Part shown: in pieces, positions 18,279-27,345 of the stretch | Position numbering within the stretch: the first letter of the stretch is position 1 | Layout: each line of letters starts with the position of its first letter | Assembly: GCF_026107515.2 (NCBI RefSeq) | Contig: NZ_JAPCHW010000007.1 | Coordinates: 157,311 to 221,310, forward strand | Reading direction: 5' to 3' | Source: Glutamicibacter sp. MNS18 | GTDB lineage: Bacteria > Actinomycetota > Actinomycetes > Actinomycetales > Micrococcaceae | Length of the DNA: 64,000 nucleotides | Position numbers and translations under genes: made by a program | The notes under the pieces: model-generated | Database searches by the model: none | Seen by the model: only the letters and a program-made list of their open reading frames with translations | What the model was told of the DNA's origin: nothing

Positions 18279-20006
18279 TCAATCTTTTGACCTGTCCAGA
18301 CTTCGCAGCGCCGGGAAGTCGGTATCCCTGAACTCGGTGCCCGGAACCCGTCCGTTGCCGGAGGCGGCCTGCTCGGCCTGGCGTAGTTCAACCCGGCGGA
18401 TCTTGCCCGAAATCGTCTTGGGCAGGTCCGCGAATTCCAGGCGGCGGATCCGCTTGTAGGGTGCCAGGTGTTCACGGCAGTAGCCGAGAATCGATTCGGC
18501 GACCTCGGCAGAGGCTTCGTAACCTGCTGCCAGGATGACAAAGGCCTTGGGCACACTTAGACGCATCGCATCGGGGGCGGGTACCACGGCCGCCTCGGCC
18601 ACCGCGGGATGCTCCAGGATCACCGATTCGAGTTCGAAGGGGCTGAGCTTGTAGTCGCTGGACTTGAACACGTCGTCGGCACGGCCCACATATCTCAGGA
18701 CCCCATGCTCATCACGTTCGGCGATATCCCCGGTATGGTACAGCCCGCCGCTCATCGCCTCCCCGGTTTTCGCCGGGTCCTGGAAGTAGCCCTTCATCAA
18801 CCCCACCGGGCGCGGGTCGATCCGCAGGCAGATTTCACCGGTGGTAGCCGGTTCCCCGGTGGTCGGATCGCGCAATTCCACCTCGTAGCCGGGCATCGGC
18901 CGCCCCATGGCGCCAATGCTCACCCGTTCACCGGGAGGGTTGGCGATCTGCACGGTGGTCTCGGTCTGGCCGTAGCCGTCACGGATCATCTGGCCCCAGG
19001 CACGTTCGACTTGGTCGATCACCTCGGCGTTCAACGGCTCGCCGGCCGAGACCAGCTTGCCCGGCGGGTTGCGCAGTTCACCCAGGTCCGCCTGGATCAG
19101 GTAACGCCAGACGGTGGGCGGGGCGCAGAAGCTGGTGACCGCCTGAGCATCCATTTGCTGCATCAGGGCCTTGGCATCAAAACGGTCGTAGTTGTAGACG
19201 AAAACTGTGGCCTCGGCGATCCACGGTCCGAAGAAGTTCGACCAGGCGTGCTTGCCCCAGCCGGGGGAGGCCACGTTCAGGTGGACATCGCCTGGTTCCA
19301 GGCCGATCCAGTACATGGTGGCCAGATGCCCCACCGGGTAGGACACATGGGTGTGCTGCACCAGTTTGGCCTGTGAGGTGGTGCCGGAGGTGAAGTAGAG
19401 CAGCAGGTTCTCATCCGCGGCAGTCGGTGTCTGCAGGCAGAAGTCCGCCTCCGAATTCCGGGACTGCGAATAGTCCAGGATGCCCTCACCGGGCGTCCCA
19501 TCCACCTGAACCAGCCGGTAGGTGCCGGGAACCTGCGCGAACTTCGGCACCTGTTCCGCGTTGGTGACCACCCAGCTGGCCTTGCCGCGTTCGATCCTCT
19601 CCACCAGGTCGGTGCTGGTCAGCTGGGTGGTGGAAGGGATGATCACCGCGCCGAGCTTCATCCCGGCCAGCATGATCTCCCACAATGCGATTTCGTTGCC
19701 CAGCATCACGATCATGGTGTCCGCGCGTTCGAAGCCCTGCTCGCTGAGCCACCGGGCCACCTGGGAGGAACGGGCGGAGAGTTCGGCCCAGGTATACCGG
19801 GCGCTGCTGCCATCGGTTTCGGTCAGGATCAGTGCCGGGGTGTCGGCGCGTTGCGGGTCCCTGGCGATCTGGTCGAACCAGTCGTAGGCGAAATTGAAAT
19901 CCGTGAACTCCGGCCAGCGGAACTCCCTACGCGCCCGGGCGTAGTCCCCGCGGGTCTCCAGCAGCAGGTCACGTGCCGCACGGAAGGTGTCGAAATTTGT
20001 GGACAT
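18279..20006 (-). CDS. AMP-forming acyl-CoA synthetase (paralogue 1)
   Basis: 575-aa ANL-superfamily enzyme that adenylates a carboxylic acid and transfers it to CoA; the sequence looks closest to the acetyl-/medium-chain (ACSM-like) group. Motifs: YFTSGTTSQAKLVQHTH (P-loop, A3), DGYGQTETT (A5), YHTGDIAERDEHG (A7), GRADDVFKSSDYKLSPFE (A8 hinge) and LPKTISGKIRR with the catalytic lysine (A10). Start is ATG 20006 (MSTNFDTFRAARDLL), matching the N-terminus of the paralogue at 21556-23271. The conserved box at 20064-20087 lies 58 bases upstream. Confidence 0.92.
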   Translation of the reverse strand: MSTNFDTFRAARDLLLETRGDYARARREFRWPEFTDFNFAYDWFDQIARDPQRADTPALILTETDGSSARYTWAELSARSSQVARWLSEQGFERADTMIVMLGNEIALWEIMLAGMKLGAVIIPSTTQLTSTDLVERIERGKASWVVTNAEQVPKFAQVPGTYRLVQVDGTPGEGILDYSQSRNSEADFCLQTPTAADENLLLYFTSGTTSQAKLVQHTHVSYPVGHLATMYWIGLEPGDVHLNVASPGWGKHAWSNFFGPWIAEATVFVYNYDRFDAKALMQQMDAQAVTSFCAPPTVWRYLIQADLGELRNPPGKLVSAGEPLNAEVIDQVERAWGQMIRDGYGQTETTVQIANPPGERVSIGAMGRPMPGYEVELRDPTTGEPATTGEICLRIDPRPVGLMKGYFQDPAKTGEAMSGGLYHTGDIAERDEHGVLRYVGRADDVFKSSDYKLSPFELESVILEHPAVAEAAVVPAPDAMRLSVPKAFVILAAGYEASAEVAESILGYCREHLAPYKRIRRLEFADLPKTISGKIRRVELRQAEQAASGNGRVPGTEFRDTDFPALRSLDRSKD

Positions 20007-20322
20007 GGCAGGGCCCTTTCCCGCAAGTGCTTGAACCCGACTGGTCAGGTCGCTGAATCTGTTGCCAATATACGCTGGTGTCCAATAATCAAGAAGTGTT
20101 GCGGCACCGTGAGCGGTGGATTTGCCTTGGGCCGGCGTTATTGACCATTCGGACAGCCGGTTTCTGAAGCCCGAAGCCACCGGGCCACGTGAGCCCGGTT
20201 CCGTCTTTGGAAGGATGCGGTGTCCCTGCCCGTTGCTGGAGATCCGCCCCGAGGTTGATGGCCACGGCCGTGCTGCGGCATAGGATGAGAGGAGGTGAGA
20301 TTTTCTCGAACGAAAGAAGTCT
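20007..20322. other. Divergent promoter region
   Basis: About 316 bases between the acyl-CoA synthetase (left) and an uncharacterised gene (right). Contains the conserved box listed separately and GAGGAGGTGAG at 20289-20298, which is too far from the ATG at 20323 to be its ribosome-binding site. No other gene seen. Confidence 0.5.
20064..20087 (-). promoter_or_regulatory. Conserved upstream box, copy 1
   Basis: The plus strand reads GCCAATATAC, two variable bases, TGGTGTCC, AATA. The same box with 19 of 24 bases identical occurs at 23331-23354, at almost the same distance (58 and 60 bases) from the start of the paralogous gene. On the minus strand it contains TATATT, which could be the -10 element. 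Confidence 0.5.
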
Positions 20323-21501
20323 ATGAGTACCGAAGAATTCAATGTGCTATCGCTGAGCTTCCACTACCGCGGGCGCCGGGCGGAAGCCGGGCAGCGGGTC
20401 TACGAGGCGCTGAGCGCACTGGACCTGGTTGGCTACTGCGGCAGCTCGGATGCGGGGGACCACTTCACCTTCGTGGCCGCGGACCTTGCCATGGACGAGT
20501 ACGAGGTGCCGTTGACCGCCAATGCCGCCGGAGAATTGTCCTTTGCCAAGGGCAGCACCGAAGAGCTCGCCAAGGCCTTGCTTGAGGCCAGTGGGGCCGA
20601 CTCGATCTACCTCGACGGCGAACTGGCGGCCGGTGAGGAACTGGACCTGGACGACGAAGCCGCCTTCGAGGGCATGGATCAAACCACCACGCCCCAGGTT
20701 GTCGCCGGTCCGCGCCTGCCACGCAGCGAGCTGGCCATGTCGAGCGTCGGACAGGGCGGCGGCTGGAAACTGCGCGAAGACCAGCAGGGATTGCTGGCGG
20801 TACGCGAAGGTGAATCGGTGGATATCGTGCTGGGCCGCAAGATGGTGCCCGCAGTGGATATCATCCGGCACGAGGACGTCTACCAGATCCGCCTCCATGC
20901 CCGGTCCGGGACGCTGAATGTGGCCGGGAGCGTGGCACTGGAGTACTGGATGTCCACCGGGGAACGCGCGGTGCCCGCCGTGGCTTCCGGAAGCCCCGCA
21001 GCCAAGCTACAGCAGGATCTGGGGCTCTGGTTGCATGGCGCCGATACCGCGGAGCTGGAGGAACTCGAAGAGCTGTGGCCCGAAGCCGCCGCGGCAGTGA
21101 AGGTGCTTTGTGCTGAACGCACCGAGGCGGCGCTGCGCGACTTCATCCGTTCACTTGACCTGCCCGAGCAGATCGTCGACCTGGCCAACGGCGATCCGGT
21201 GCCCTCCGACTTCGAGGACCTGCGTGGCGGCATGGTGACGGGCCTTAACCTGGCCCTGGAAGAGGAAATCTCCTCGGCCCAGGGCATCTGGAAACTGGTC
21301 TACCGCACGGGGTGGAGCCCCACCGCGTTGATCACCTCCTCACTGGGCGTGATCGCCGCCGGCGTGCTGTTCCACCGCTGGATGAAACTCAAGGGCAAGC
21401 CCGGCACCGGCTGGCGGCGGACCATCATGTTCTTCTGGTACTCGGATGCCGCCTACTACCTGGCGCGCGGTGTGCGCGACGCGCTGCGCAAGAAGCACTG
21501 A
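20323..21501 (+). CDS. Uncharacterised protein with C-terminal membrane segment
   Basis: 392 aa, ATG start, weak GAAAG upstream. The N-terminal 90 residues form an alternating beta/alpha pattern (FNVLSLSFHYRGRR... DHFTFVAADLAMDEYEVPL). A linker rich in acidic residues follows, then a mainly helical middle part, then one hydrophobic segment (about 340-358, TALITSSLGVIAAGVLFHRW) and a basic tail ending LRKKH. I do not recognise the family. Its position between two acyl-CoA synthetase paralogues is suggestive but does not establish a role. Confidence 0.75.
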   Translation: MSTEEFNVLSLSFHYRGRRAEAGQRVYEALSALDLVGYCGSSDAGDHFTFVAADLAMDEYEVPLTANAAGELSFAKGSTEELAKALLEASGADSIYLDGELAAGEELDLDDEAAFEGMDQTTTPQVVAGPRLPRSELAMSSVGQGGGWKLREDQQGLLAVREGESVDIVLGRKMVPAVDIIRHEDVYQIRLHARSGTLNVAGSVALEYWMSTGERAVPAVASGSPAAKLQQDLGLWLHGADTAELEELEELWPEAAAAVKVLCAERTEAALRDFIRSLDLPEQIVDLANGDPVPSDFEDLRGGMVTGLNLALEEEISSAQGIWKLVYRTGWSPTALITSSLGVIAAGVLFHRWMKLKGKPGTGWRRTIMFFWYSDAAYYLARGVRDALRKKH

Positions 21502-21555
21502 GCACCGTTCCCGGATCCGCGGCTGCCGCACTGGCCGCCGCGGATCCGTTGCCGG

Positions 21556-23271
21556 CTACCGTTTGGCGCGGTGGCCCAGGCTCGGGAAGTCGGTGTCCCG
21601 GTATTCCCTCCCGGCCCCGGCGCCATCGCGATGCCGTTGCGCTTCGGCCTGGCGCAGTTCCACCCGGCGGATCTTGCCGGAGATGGTCTTGGGCAGCTCG
21701 GTGAACTCCAGGCGCTTGATCCGCTTGTACGGGGCCAGGTGCTCACGGCAGAAGGCCAGGATGCTTTCGGCCAGTTCGGGGCCGGGTTCCTGGCCGTTGA
21801 CCGGGACCACGAATGCCTTCGGAACGCTCAGCCGCAGGTCATCGGGCGCTGGGACCACCGCGGCCTCGGCGACCAACGGGTGCTCGATGAGCACCGATTC
21901 CAGTTCGAATGGGCTGAGCTTGTAGTCGCTGGATTTGAACACGTCATCGTCCCGGCCCACATAGGTCAGGACCCCCTGCTCGTCGGCCTGGGCGATATCC
22001 CCGGTGTGGTAGTAGCCGTCGCGGAACGCATCCGCGGTCTTCTCCGGGTCCTGGTAGTAGGACTTCATCAGGCCCAGCGGGCGATCGGTGAGCCGCAGGC
22101 AGATCTCGCCCACGTCGGCCGGCTCACCGGTGGCCGGATCAAGCAGCACCACCTCGTAGCCGGGCATGGGCCGTCCCATGGCCCCGATGGTGATCCGTTC
22201 ACCGGGCGGGTTGGCGATCTGCACGGTGGTTTCGGTTTGCCCGAAACCATCGCGGATCACCTGGCCCCAGGCACGTTCGACCTGGCCGATCACCTCGGCG
22301 TTCAGCGGCTCCCCGGCGGAAACCAGCTTGCCCGGCGGGTTGCGCAGCTGCCCCAGATCGGCCTGGATCAGCAACCGCCAGACCGTGGGCGGGGCGCAGA
22401 AGCTGCTCACCCCTTCGGTATCCATCTGTTCCATCAACGCCGCGGCATCAAAGCGGTCGTAGTTGTAGATGAACACCGTGGCCTCGGCGATCCACGGGGT
22501 GAACAGGTTGGACCAGGCGTGCTTGGCCCAGCCCGGGGAGGCCACATTCAGGTGGACATCCCCGGGCTCCAACCCGATCCAGAACATGGTGCTCAGGTGG
22601 CCGACCGGGTAGGAGGCATGGGTGTGCTCCACCAGCTTGGCGCGTGAGGTGGTGCCGGAGGTGAAGTAGAGCAGCAGGGTCTCATCGGCCCGGGTCGGTT
22701 CCTGAAGGCTGAAGTGTGTCGGGGCGGTCAGGGACCGGGCATAGTCCAGGGTTCCGGGCGTCGGGTCGCCGCCGATCTGGATCACCGTGAAATCCCCGGG
22801 CACCGAAGCGAACTTCCCCAGCTGGTCGGCATTGGTGATCACCCAGCTCGCCCCGCCACGTTCGATGCGGTCGGCCAGGTCGGCCGGGGTCAGCTGCACG
22901 GTACAGGGGATAAGCACCACCCCGAGCTTGATTCCGGCGAGCATCGTTTCCCACAGCTCCACCTGGTTGGTCAGCATCACGATGACCTTCTGCGAACGCC
23001 GCACCCCCTGGGAGGACAACCAGGCGGCCAGCTGGGTGGAGCGCTCGGCCAGCTGCCGCCAGGTCCGCCGGGTCGAACTTCCATCCATCTCGGTAATCAC
23101 CAGCGCATCGGATGACCCGCGTTCACCGGCGGCTACCTGGTCGAACCAGTCGTACCCGAAGTTGAAGTGCGTGAAGGCCGGCCAGCGGAAGGTGGATCGG
23201 GCCTGCGCATAGTCCTCGCGCAGGGCCAGCAGGTGGTCGCGGGCAGCCCGGAATTCTTCGGTGACGTTCAA
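21556..23271 (-). CDS. AMP-forming acyl-CoA synthetase (paralogue 2)
   Basis: 571-aa paralogue of 18279-20006 with the same motif series: YFTSGTTSRAKLVEHTH, DGFGQTETT, YHTGDIAQADEQG, GRDDDVFKSSDYKLSPFE and LPKTISGKIRR. The start is probably TTG at 23271 (MNVTEEFRAARDHLL): it has AGGAAAGG eight bases upstream and aligns with the paralogue's first residues. The longer frame from 23328 lacks such a site. Convergent to the uncharacterised gene at 20323-21501. Substrate specificity relative to paralogue 1 is unknown. Confidence 0.92.
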   Translation of the reverse strand: MNVTEEFRAARDHLLALREDYAQARSTFRWPAFTHFNFGYDWFDQVAAGERGSSDALVITEMDGSSTRRTWRQLAERSTQLAAWLSSQGVRRSQKVIVMLTNQVELWETMLAGIKLGVVLIPCTVQLTPADLADRIERGGASWVITNADQLGKFASVPGDFTVIQIGGDPTPGTLDYARSLTAPTHFSLQEPTRADETLLLYFTSGTTSRAKLVEHTHASYPVGHLSTMFWIGLEPGDVHLNVASPGWAKHAWSNLFTPWIAEATVFIYNYDRFDAAALMEQMDTEGVSSFCAPPTVWRLLIQADLGQLRNPPGKLVSAGEPLNAEVIGQVERAWGQVIRDGFGQTETTVQIANPPGERITIGAMGRPMPGYEVVLLDPATGEPADVGEICLRLTDRPLGLMKSYYQDPEKTADAFRDGYYHTGDIAQADEQGVLTYVGRDDDVFKSSDYKLSPFELESVLIEHPLVAEAAVVPAPDDLRLSVPKAFVVPVNGQEPGPELAESILAFCREHLAPYKRIKRLEFTELPKTISGKIRRVELRQAEAQRHRDGAGAGREYRDTDFPSLGHRAKR

Positions 23272-23330
23272 TGGAACAACCTTTCCTACCTTGTCATGCA
23301 AACCATGGGCAATCGTGATGCGAGTCACTC

Positions 23331-23354
23331 GCCAATATACTTTGATGTCCTATC
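23331..23354 (-). promoter_or_regulatory. Conserved upstream box, copy 2
   Basis: GCCAATATAC, TT, TGATGTCC, TATC on the plus strand, 60 bases upstream of the TTG start. See the matching copy at 20064-20087. The invariant TATATT on the minus strand could be a -10 element; the conserved GGACA part would then lie between -10 and -35. Confidence 0.5.
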
Positions 23355-23537
23355 AATTGGAAGTGCCGGTGCGGCGGGAATTGGCCCGGTGACCGGGCGG
23401 CGTGTCCAGGGGCGCAGGGTTCATCGGTCACCAGGGGGACCGGGGCCCCGATCAGGAGGGTGGGCACCTCCTTCAGGGCCCCGGTATCAGCCATGGTCGC
23501 TGGTTGGTTCAGCGTTCCCGCTGGCCCGCAGGCCGGG

Positions 23538-24614
23538 TTAACACGGCTTCCAGGATTTGCCGCCCGGGGCGTAGCATCGCGGGCCGGTGTACTTGGAGTT
23601 GTTCTTTTTCGGGGTCGACTTCGGGGTGCTCTTCTTGGGTGTCGTCTTCCGCGGGGCCGGTTGCGTTGATTTCCTTGGCTGCTGGGTTTTCTGCTGCTGG
23701 ATGCGGTTCTGCTCGGCGATGGCGGCCTGGCGTTGCTCTTCCTTCTTCCGGGCTTCGGCCTCCCGCTTTGTGCGCTCCTCCTCTTCCTTCCGCTTGCGCT
23801 CGGCCTCTAGTCGTTCCTCCTCGGCCTTGACCAGCTTCGCCTGCTGGTCCTTGTGCGCCTTCTCGGTCCGTTCGGCATGGGCGATGGACTCATTCAGTGT
23901 GGTCACCGACGGCGCGTACCGGCCGACCAGCAGCGCATGGGTGACCGGGTGGGTATCGGGGGTGATGGCCTCAAGTGCGGATTTCAGGCCGACGCCGACC
24001 GCGATGGCCGCTGCGGCCTGGCCGGCCAGCGAGCCCGCTTCGGCGATATCGCCGCTCAGCGCCTCGGGGACCTGCTCGAGTTCCTCCAGTGCCTCGGTGA
24101 ACTGGGCCGGCAGCGTGCATTCGGTCTCGGCGTTGAATAATCCGAAGGCATTGCCGTGGGCGCCCTGTTCCGCGGCGAGCACCTCGGGGTAGAACCTGGT
24201 GTTCGGTTCGTACTTCACGGCAATGCCCAACCCGGCGGCCGCGATATCCGCATTAACCAGGCTGTCATCCTTGTACACCCCGGCCAGGGTTCGTCCGTAG
24301 CGGTCGGTCCGCTCGATATCGTATTCGAGCTTGACCTTGTCTCCCGGGGAGAGCAGCGATTTGAGATAGTTGCTGGCCTCCGGGCCCAGGCATTCCACCT
24401 CCATATTGGGGTGCACCGTTTCCGGGGTATCGATATTCAGCAGCCGCACCCGGGTCATTTCGCCAGCGATCCTCATATCCACCGTGTCACCGTCAATGAC
24501 CTTGACAATCGTGCCGCGGGAATCCTTGGGTGGCGCCGCCGCATAGGCGACACCGGTGGTGACCAGCGCCCCGGTGGCCAGGGCGGCGATCCACTTGCTC
24601 TTGGTACTCATCAT
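23538..24614 (-). CDS. Secreted staphylococcal-type nuclease with charged tail
   Basis: 358 aa. A signal peptide (KWIAALATGALVTTGVAYA) is followed by an SNase domain: VIDGDTVDM, VRLLNIDTPE (Arg57 and Glu65 equivalents of the nuclease R35/E43) and TDRYGRTLAGVY (Arg105, equivalent of R87), so the catalytic triad is intact. Residues 255-310 form a long Lys/Glu coiled coil, then a Lys/Thr/Pro-rich stretch, ending in GPRCYAPGGKSWKPC with two cysteines. Likely an extracellular or wall-associated DNA/RNA degrading enzyme. Start may be either of two adjacent ATGs. Confidence 0.9.
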   Translation of the reverse strand: MMSTKSKWIAALATGALVTTGVAYAAAPPKDSRGTIVKVIDGDTVDMRIAGEMTRVRLLNIDTPETVHPNMEVECLGPEASNYLKSLLSPGDKVKLEYDIERTDRYGRTLAGVYKDDSLVNADIAAAGLGIAVKYEPNTRFYPEVLAAEQGAHGNAFGLFNAETECTLPAQFTEALEELEQVPEALSGDIAEAGSLAGQAAAAIAVGVGLKSALEAITPDTHPVTHALLVGRYAPSVTTLNESIAHAERTEKAHKDQQAKLVKAEEERLEAERKRKEEEERTKREAEARKKEEQRQAAIAEQNRIQQQKTQQPRKSTQPAPRKTTPKKSTPKSTPKKNNSKYTGPRCYAPGGKSWKPC

Positions 24615-24747
24615 GCTAATCGTGTGTTCTCCCCAAATAATGCGTGTGATCAGGTCCTTCGACCCTCAGGACTATTGAAGCGGTTTCCGGCGGAAGCTCC
24701 AACTTGCCTCCAGTGCGTGAACCGGGTCCCCGTACCCACATAAAAAC

Positions 24748-24759
24748 TTGAAGCTTCAA
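24748..24759. promoter_or_regulatory. Perfect palindrome TTGAAGCTTCAA, candidate operator
   Basis: 12-bp perfect dyad in the divergent region between the nuclease and the VOC gene, 65 bases before the VOC start. The form suits a MarR-type repressor, often found near ring-cleavage or glyoxalase-like enzymes; no such regulator gene lies adjacent. Confidence 0.45.
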
Positions 24760-24823
24760 TCACTTAAGCGTAGGATTGGTTCCAGCAGGATCACACGGAA
24801 GACCCCGGAGGGGACGGCAAGGC

Positions 24824-25693
24824 ATGCAGAACATATCGGAGAACAAGCTCCCGGAGCAGCTGAGCATGAGCGCGGTGCAGCTGAAGGTCGGCGACATCGA
24901 ACTCATGGGCGACTACTACCGCAACGCCCTGGGCCTGGAGGTGCTGGCCGAGGATGCTGCGGGAACCCTGCTGGGCCGCGGCGGCACAGCGCTGGTGAAC
25001 CTGCGCAATGCCCGGGGCCTGCAACTGCCGGCCCGCGGCGAAGCCGGACTGTTCCACACCGCGCTGCTCTTTGGCACCCGGGCCGATTTGGCCGCCACCG
25101 TCTACGCCGCCGCACGCCACGATAAGTCCCGCTTCGTCGGTTCCAGCGACCACCTGGTCTCCGAGGCCTTCTACTTCACCGACCCCGAGGGCAACGGCAT
25201 CGAACTGTACTGGGACCGTCCGCGCGAAACCTGGAACTGGAACGGCGGACAGGTGGCCATGGACACCATCTACCTGGATCCGAACAGCTACCTCGACAAC
25301 CACCTGAGCGAGGAATCCTTCACGAACCTGCGAAGCGCCGGCGCCGGCATCGGACATGTGCACCTGCAGGTGGGCGACCTGGCCACCGCCCGGCGGTTCT
25401 ATGTGGACACCCTGGGCTTCGACGCCACCGCCACCCTGGGTGATACCGCCCTGTTCGTCTCCGCCGGCGGCTACCACCACCATCTGGCCATGAACGTGTG
25501 GAACTCGCGCGGCGCCGGGCCCCGCAGGGACACCCTGGGACTGGGCGAGGTGCTGATCAACGTCCCCAGCACGGACGAGGTGGGCAAAATCGCCGAACGG
25601 CTGGATCACGCGAAGCTGGAAAACCACCACACCGGTGCCGAACTGCGCTTCCGCGACCCCTGGAACAACGCGCTGCGCGTGGCTGTGGGCTGA
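24824..25693 (+). CDS. VOC-family dioxygenase/glyoxalase-like protein
   Basis: 289-aa protein with two vicinal-oxygen-chelate domains. The first spans about 10-130 and ends FYFTDPEGNGIELYWDRP. The second spans about 165-280 with GHVHLQVGDLATARRFY and a late FRDPWNNALRV. The arrangement resembles CatE-type catechol-2,3-dioxygenases of Gram-positive bacteria, where it detoxifies catechols and quinones. The metal His is clear in domain 2 (GHVHLQ), whereas domain 1 has Gln (VQLKV) at that place. Start ATG 24824 has GGAGGGG ten bases upstream. Confidence 0.85.
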   Translation: MQNISENKLPEQLSMSAVQLKVGDIELMGDYYRNALGLEVLAEDAAGTLLGRGGTALVNLRNARGLQLPARGEAGLFHTALLFGTRADLAATVYAAARHDKSRFVGSSDHLVSEAFYFTDPEGNGIELYWDRPRETWNWNGGQVAMDTIYLDPNSYLDNHLSEESFTNLRSAGAGIGHVHLQVGDLATARRFYVDTLGFDATATLGDTALFVSAGGYHHHLAMNVWNSRGAGPRRDTLGLGEVLINVPSTDEVGKIAERLDHAKLENHHTGAELRFRDPWNNALRVAVG

Positions 25694-25790
25694 CCGGCCG
25701 CGGCTCCGGCACCGGTTGTCGGGATGGCCCCGTGGCGGCACACAACCCGCCGGACCGTTACCCGGTCACGACGGGTTTGCGGAAAGCGGT

Positions 25791-26525
25791 TCAGCCCTCG
25801 GGGGTGCTGGTCGGCTCCTGCGGCGGCTGCCCGGTGATCTCCTTGAGCTGCTCGAAGGACATCATCAGGGTCTTCAGCTGCTTGTACTCCCCGGTTTCCA
25901 GGTAGGCACGCATCCGCTTGGTGCCGTGCAGGTCCGGATCCACATCGGTGAGCTGGTCATCGGGCTCGATCTGCCGTTGGAAGCTGGCACTGCCGCCCTG
26001 GTAGTTGAAGGATGCGGAGACCGGCTGGTAGTCGGCCTGCTGGTCCGGGCTGACCTCGGTCAGTGCGATCAGCGCGCTATCGGGGTTCGCGGCCGCGGCA
26101 ATGAAGGACAGGTGCGGGCCCTCGGTGGCGTCCAGGGTCGCCCCGTCGATCAGCACATTCTCCTCCGGGGTGCTGGGCATGGCATCCTCGGCCAGGGACT
26201 CGGCCCCGGTGCGCAAGGTGGCCATCAGCTCGCCGGCCGGATTCAGGAACTCAACGCTGGCCGCGGAATCCTGGTTGTACTGGTAGTACTCGTTCTCGAT
26301 CTCGCGCATCGCCCAGCCCTGCGGCAGCGCGATGGCGAAATGCCCCTGGGCCAGCTGCACCCGTTCGGCGGCAACCTGCGGCTGCGGGCTGGGCTCCTGC
26401 TGGTCTGCGCTGGTCGGAGCGGCCGACTGCCCCGCATCGGGGGTCGAGGCCGAGCAACCCACGAGCGCGGTCGTGAGCAGCAGGGCACCGGCGAGCATCG
26501 TGCGGGAACGGGTCAGTGCGTGCAT
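25791..26525 (-). CDS. Putative lipoprotein, unknown function
   Basis: 244-aa predicted lipoprotein: TMLAGALLLTTALVGCSAS signal and lipobox (Cys about 24), a Ser/Pro/Gln linker, then a soluble domain beginning VQLAQGHFAIALPQGWAMRE. The phrase resembles the start of LpqN/PsbP-like lipoprotein domains (FxIALPxGW), a tentative resemblance only. The C-terminus is Pro/Thr-rich. Converges with the VOC gene. Confidence 0.75.
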   Translation of the reverse strand: MHALTRSRTMLAGALLLTTALVGCSASTPDAGQSAAPTSADQQEPSPQPQVAAERVQLAQGHFAIALPQGWAMREIENEYYQYNQDSAASVEFLNPAGELMATLRTGAESLAEDAMPSTPEENVLIDGATLDATEGPHLSFIAAAANPDSALIALTEVSPDQQADYQPVSASFNYQGGSASFQRQIEPDDQLTDVDPDLHGTKRMRAYLETGEYKQLKTLMMSFEQLKEITGQPPQEPTSTPEG

Positions 26526-26737
26526 GGTGGCCTTTCGCTAGCTGGGGCCGTTTCCACCACCGGTGCGCGGTGGCCAACGGGGTGAGGCAGACGGATCACT
26601 ATCGGGTGCCGGATCCGGCACCGGACCCGACCCCCTAAACGCTACTTGACGACGTGTGTGCAGGCCATCCGACGCCACGGACGCCCAGCGAATTATGCTC
26701 CGTTGGTGGCCGAACTCACGGCCGGTCCCTCCGGAGG

Positions 26738-27211
26738 CTAGCGCACCGCGAAGAAATCCAGTTGCACCGCCCCGGGCAGCCGCCTGCCGCTACCCAGGAA
26801 CACCGTGTCGTTGACCCAGGCGAAGCCGTTATCCACCGCGGTGGTCACCCGCGGGGTGAAGCGGAAATAGATCCGCGCCGGATCCACCGGCTCACCGCCC
26901 ACCAGCTTGGCCAGGTCCGCCGCACTGCCGGTGCGCAGCGCCTGGTTGTCGACGAACAGCCGGCTGCCGTCCTCGGCTTCGATCACGTACACCGCATGCA
27001 GGTAGGAGGTGGTGGCGCTGGGATACAACTGGAAATCCGCCCCGGCATCGAGCACCCGCCCGTTCCAGCCCCTGCCGCGCACCCTGCCGCCACGGATCGG
27101 GATCAGCTTGCGCATCCCGTCGATGGTCTGCCCGATCTCGATGGGCGGGTCCACCTCCACGGTGGCGGAGGCGAAAAATTCCAGCTGGGGTGCGACGGGG
27201 TACTCATCCAT
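26738..27211 (-). CDS. DUF3237 family protein
   Basis: 157-aa protein matching the DUF3237 (UPF0311) pattern: PQLEFFASATVEVDPPIEIG, RKLIPIRGGRVRG, GRVLDAGADFQLYPS, and IYFRFTPRVTTA near the end. It is predicted to be a small beta-barrel and has no established reaction. Cytoplasmic, single gene. Confidence 0.85.
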   Translation of the reverse strand: MDEYPVAPQLEFFASATVEVDPPIEIGQTIDGMRKLIPIRGGRVRGRGWNGRVLDAGADFQLYPSATTSYLHAVYVIEAEDGSRLFVDNQALRTGSAADLAKLVGGEPVDPARIYFRFTPRVTTAVDNGFAWVNDTVFLGSGRRLPGAVQLDFFAVR

Positions 27212-27345
27212 GCCCCCACCCTAACCGGCGTTGCGCACCGGGTGCCGGCCGCCGGGCCACGTCGCGTCACACACCTGCCGGAAAGTTATCCACCGATGGC
27301 CGACACCCCGGTTGCGCACCCGGTTTCCGGGGCACACTGGGGTGC

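Noticed and set aside
20007-20342. N-terminal extension of the acyl-CoA synthetase to 20342
   Set aside because: The extra residues are not protein-like, cover the promoter box, and are absent from the paralogue.
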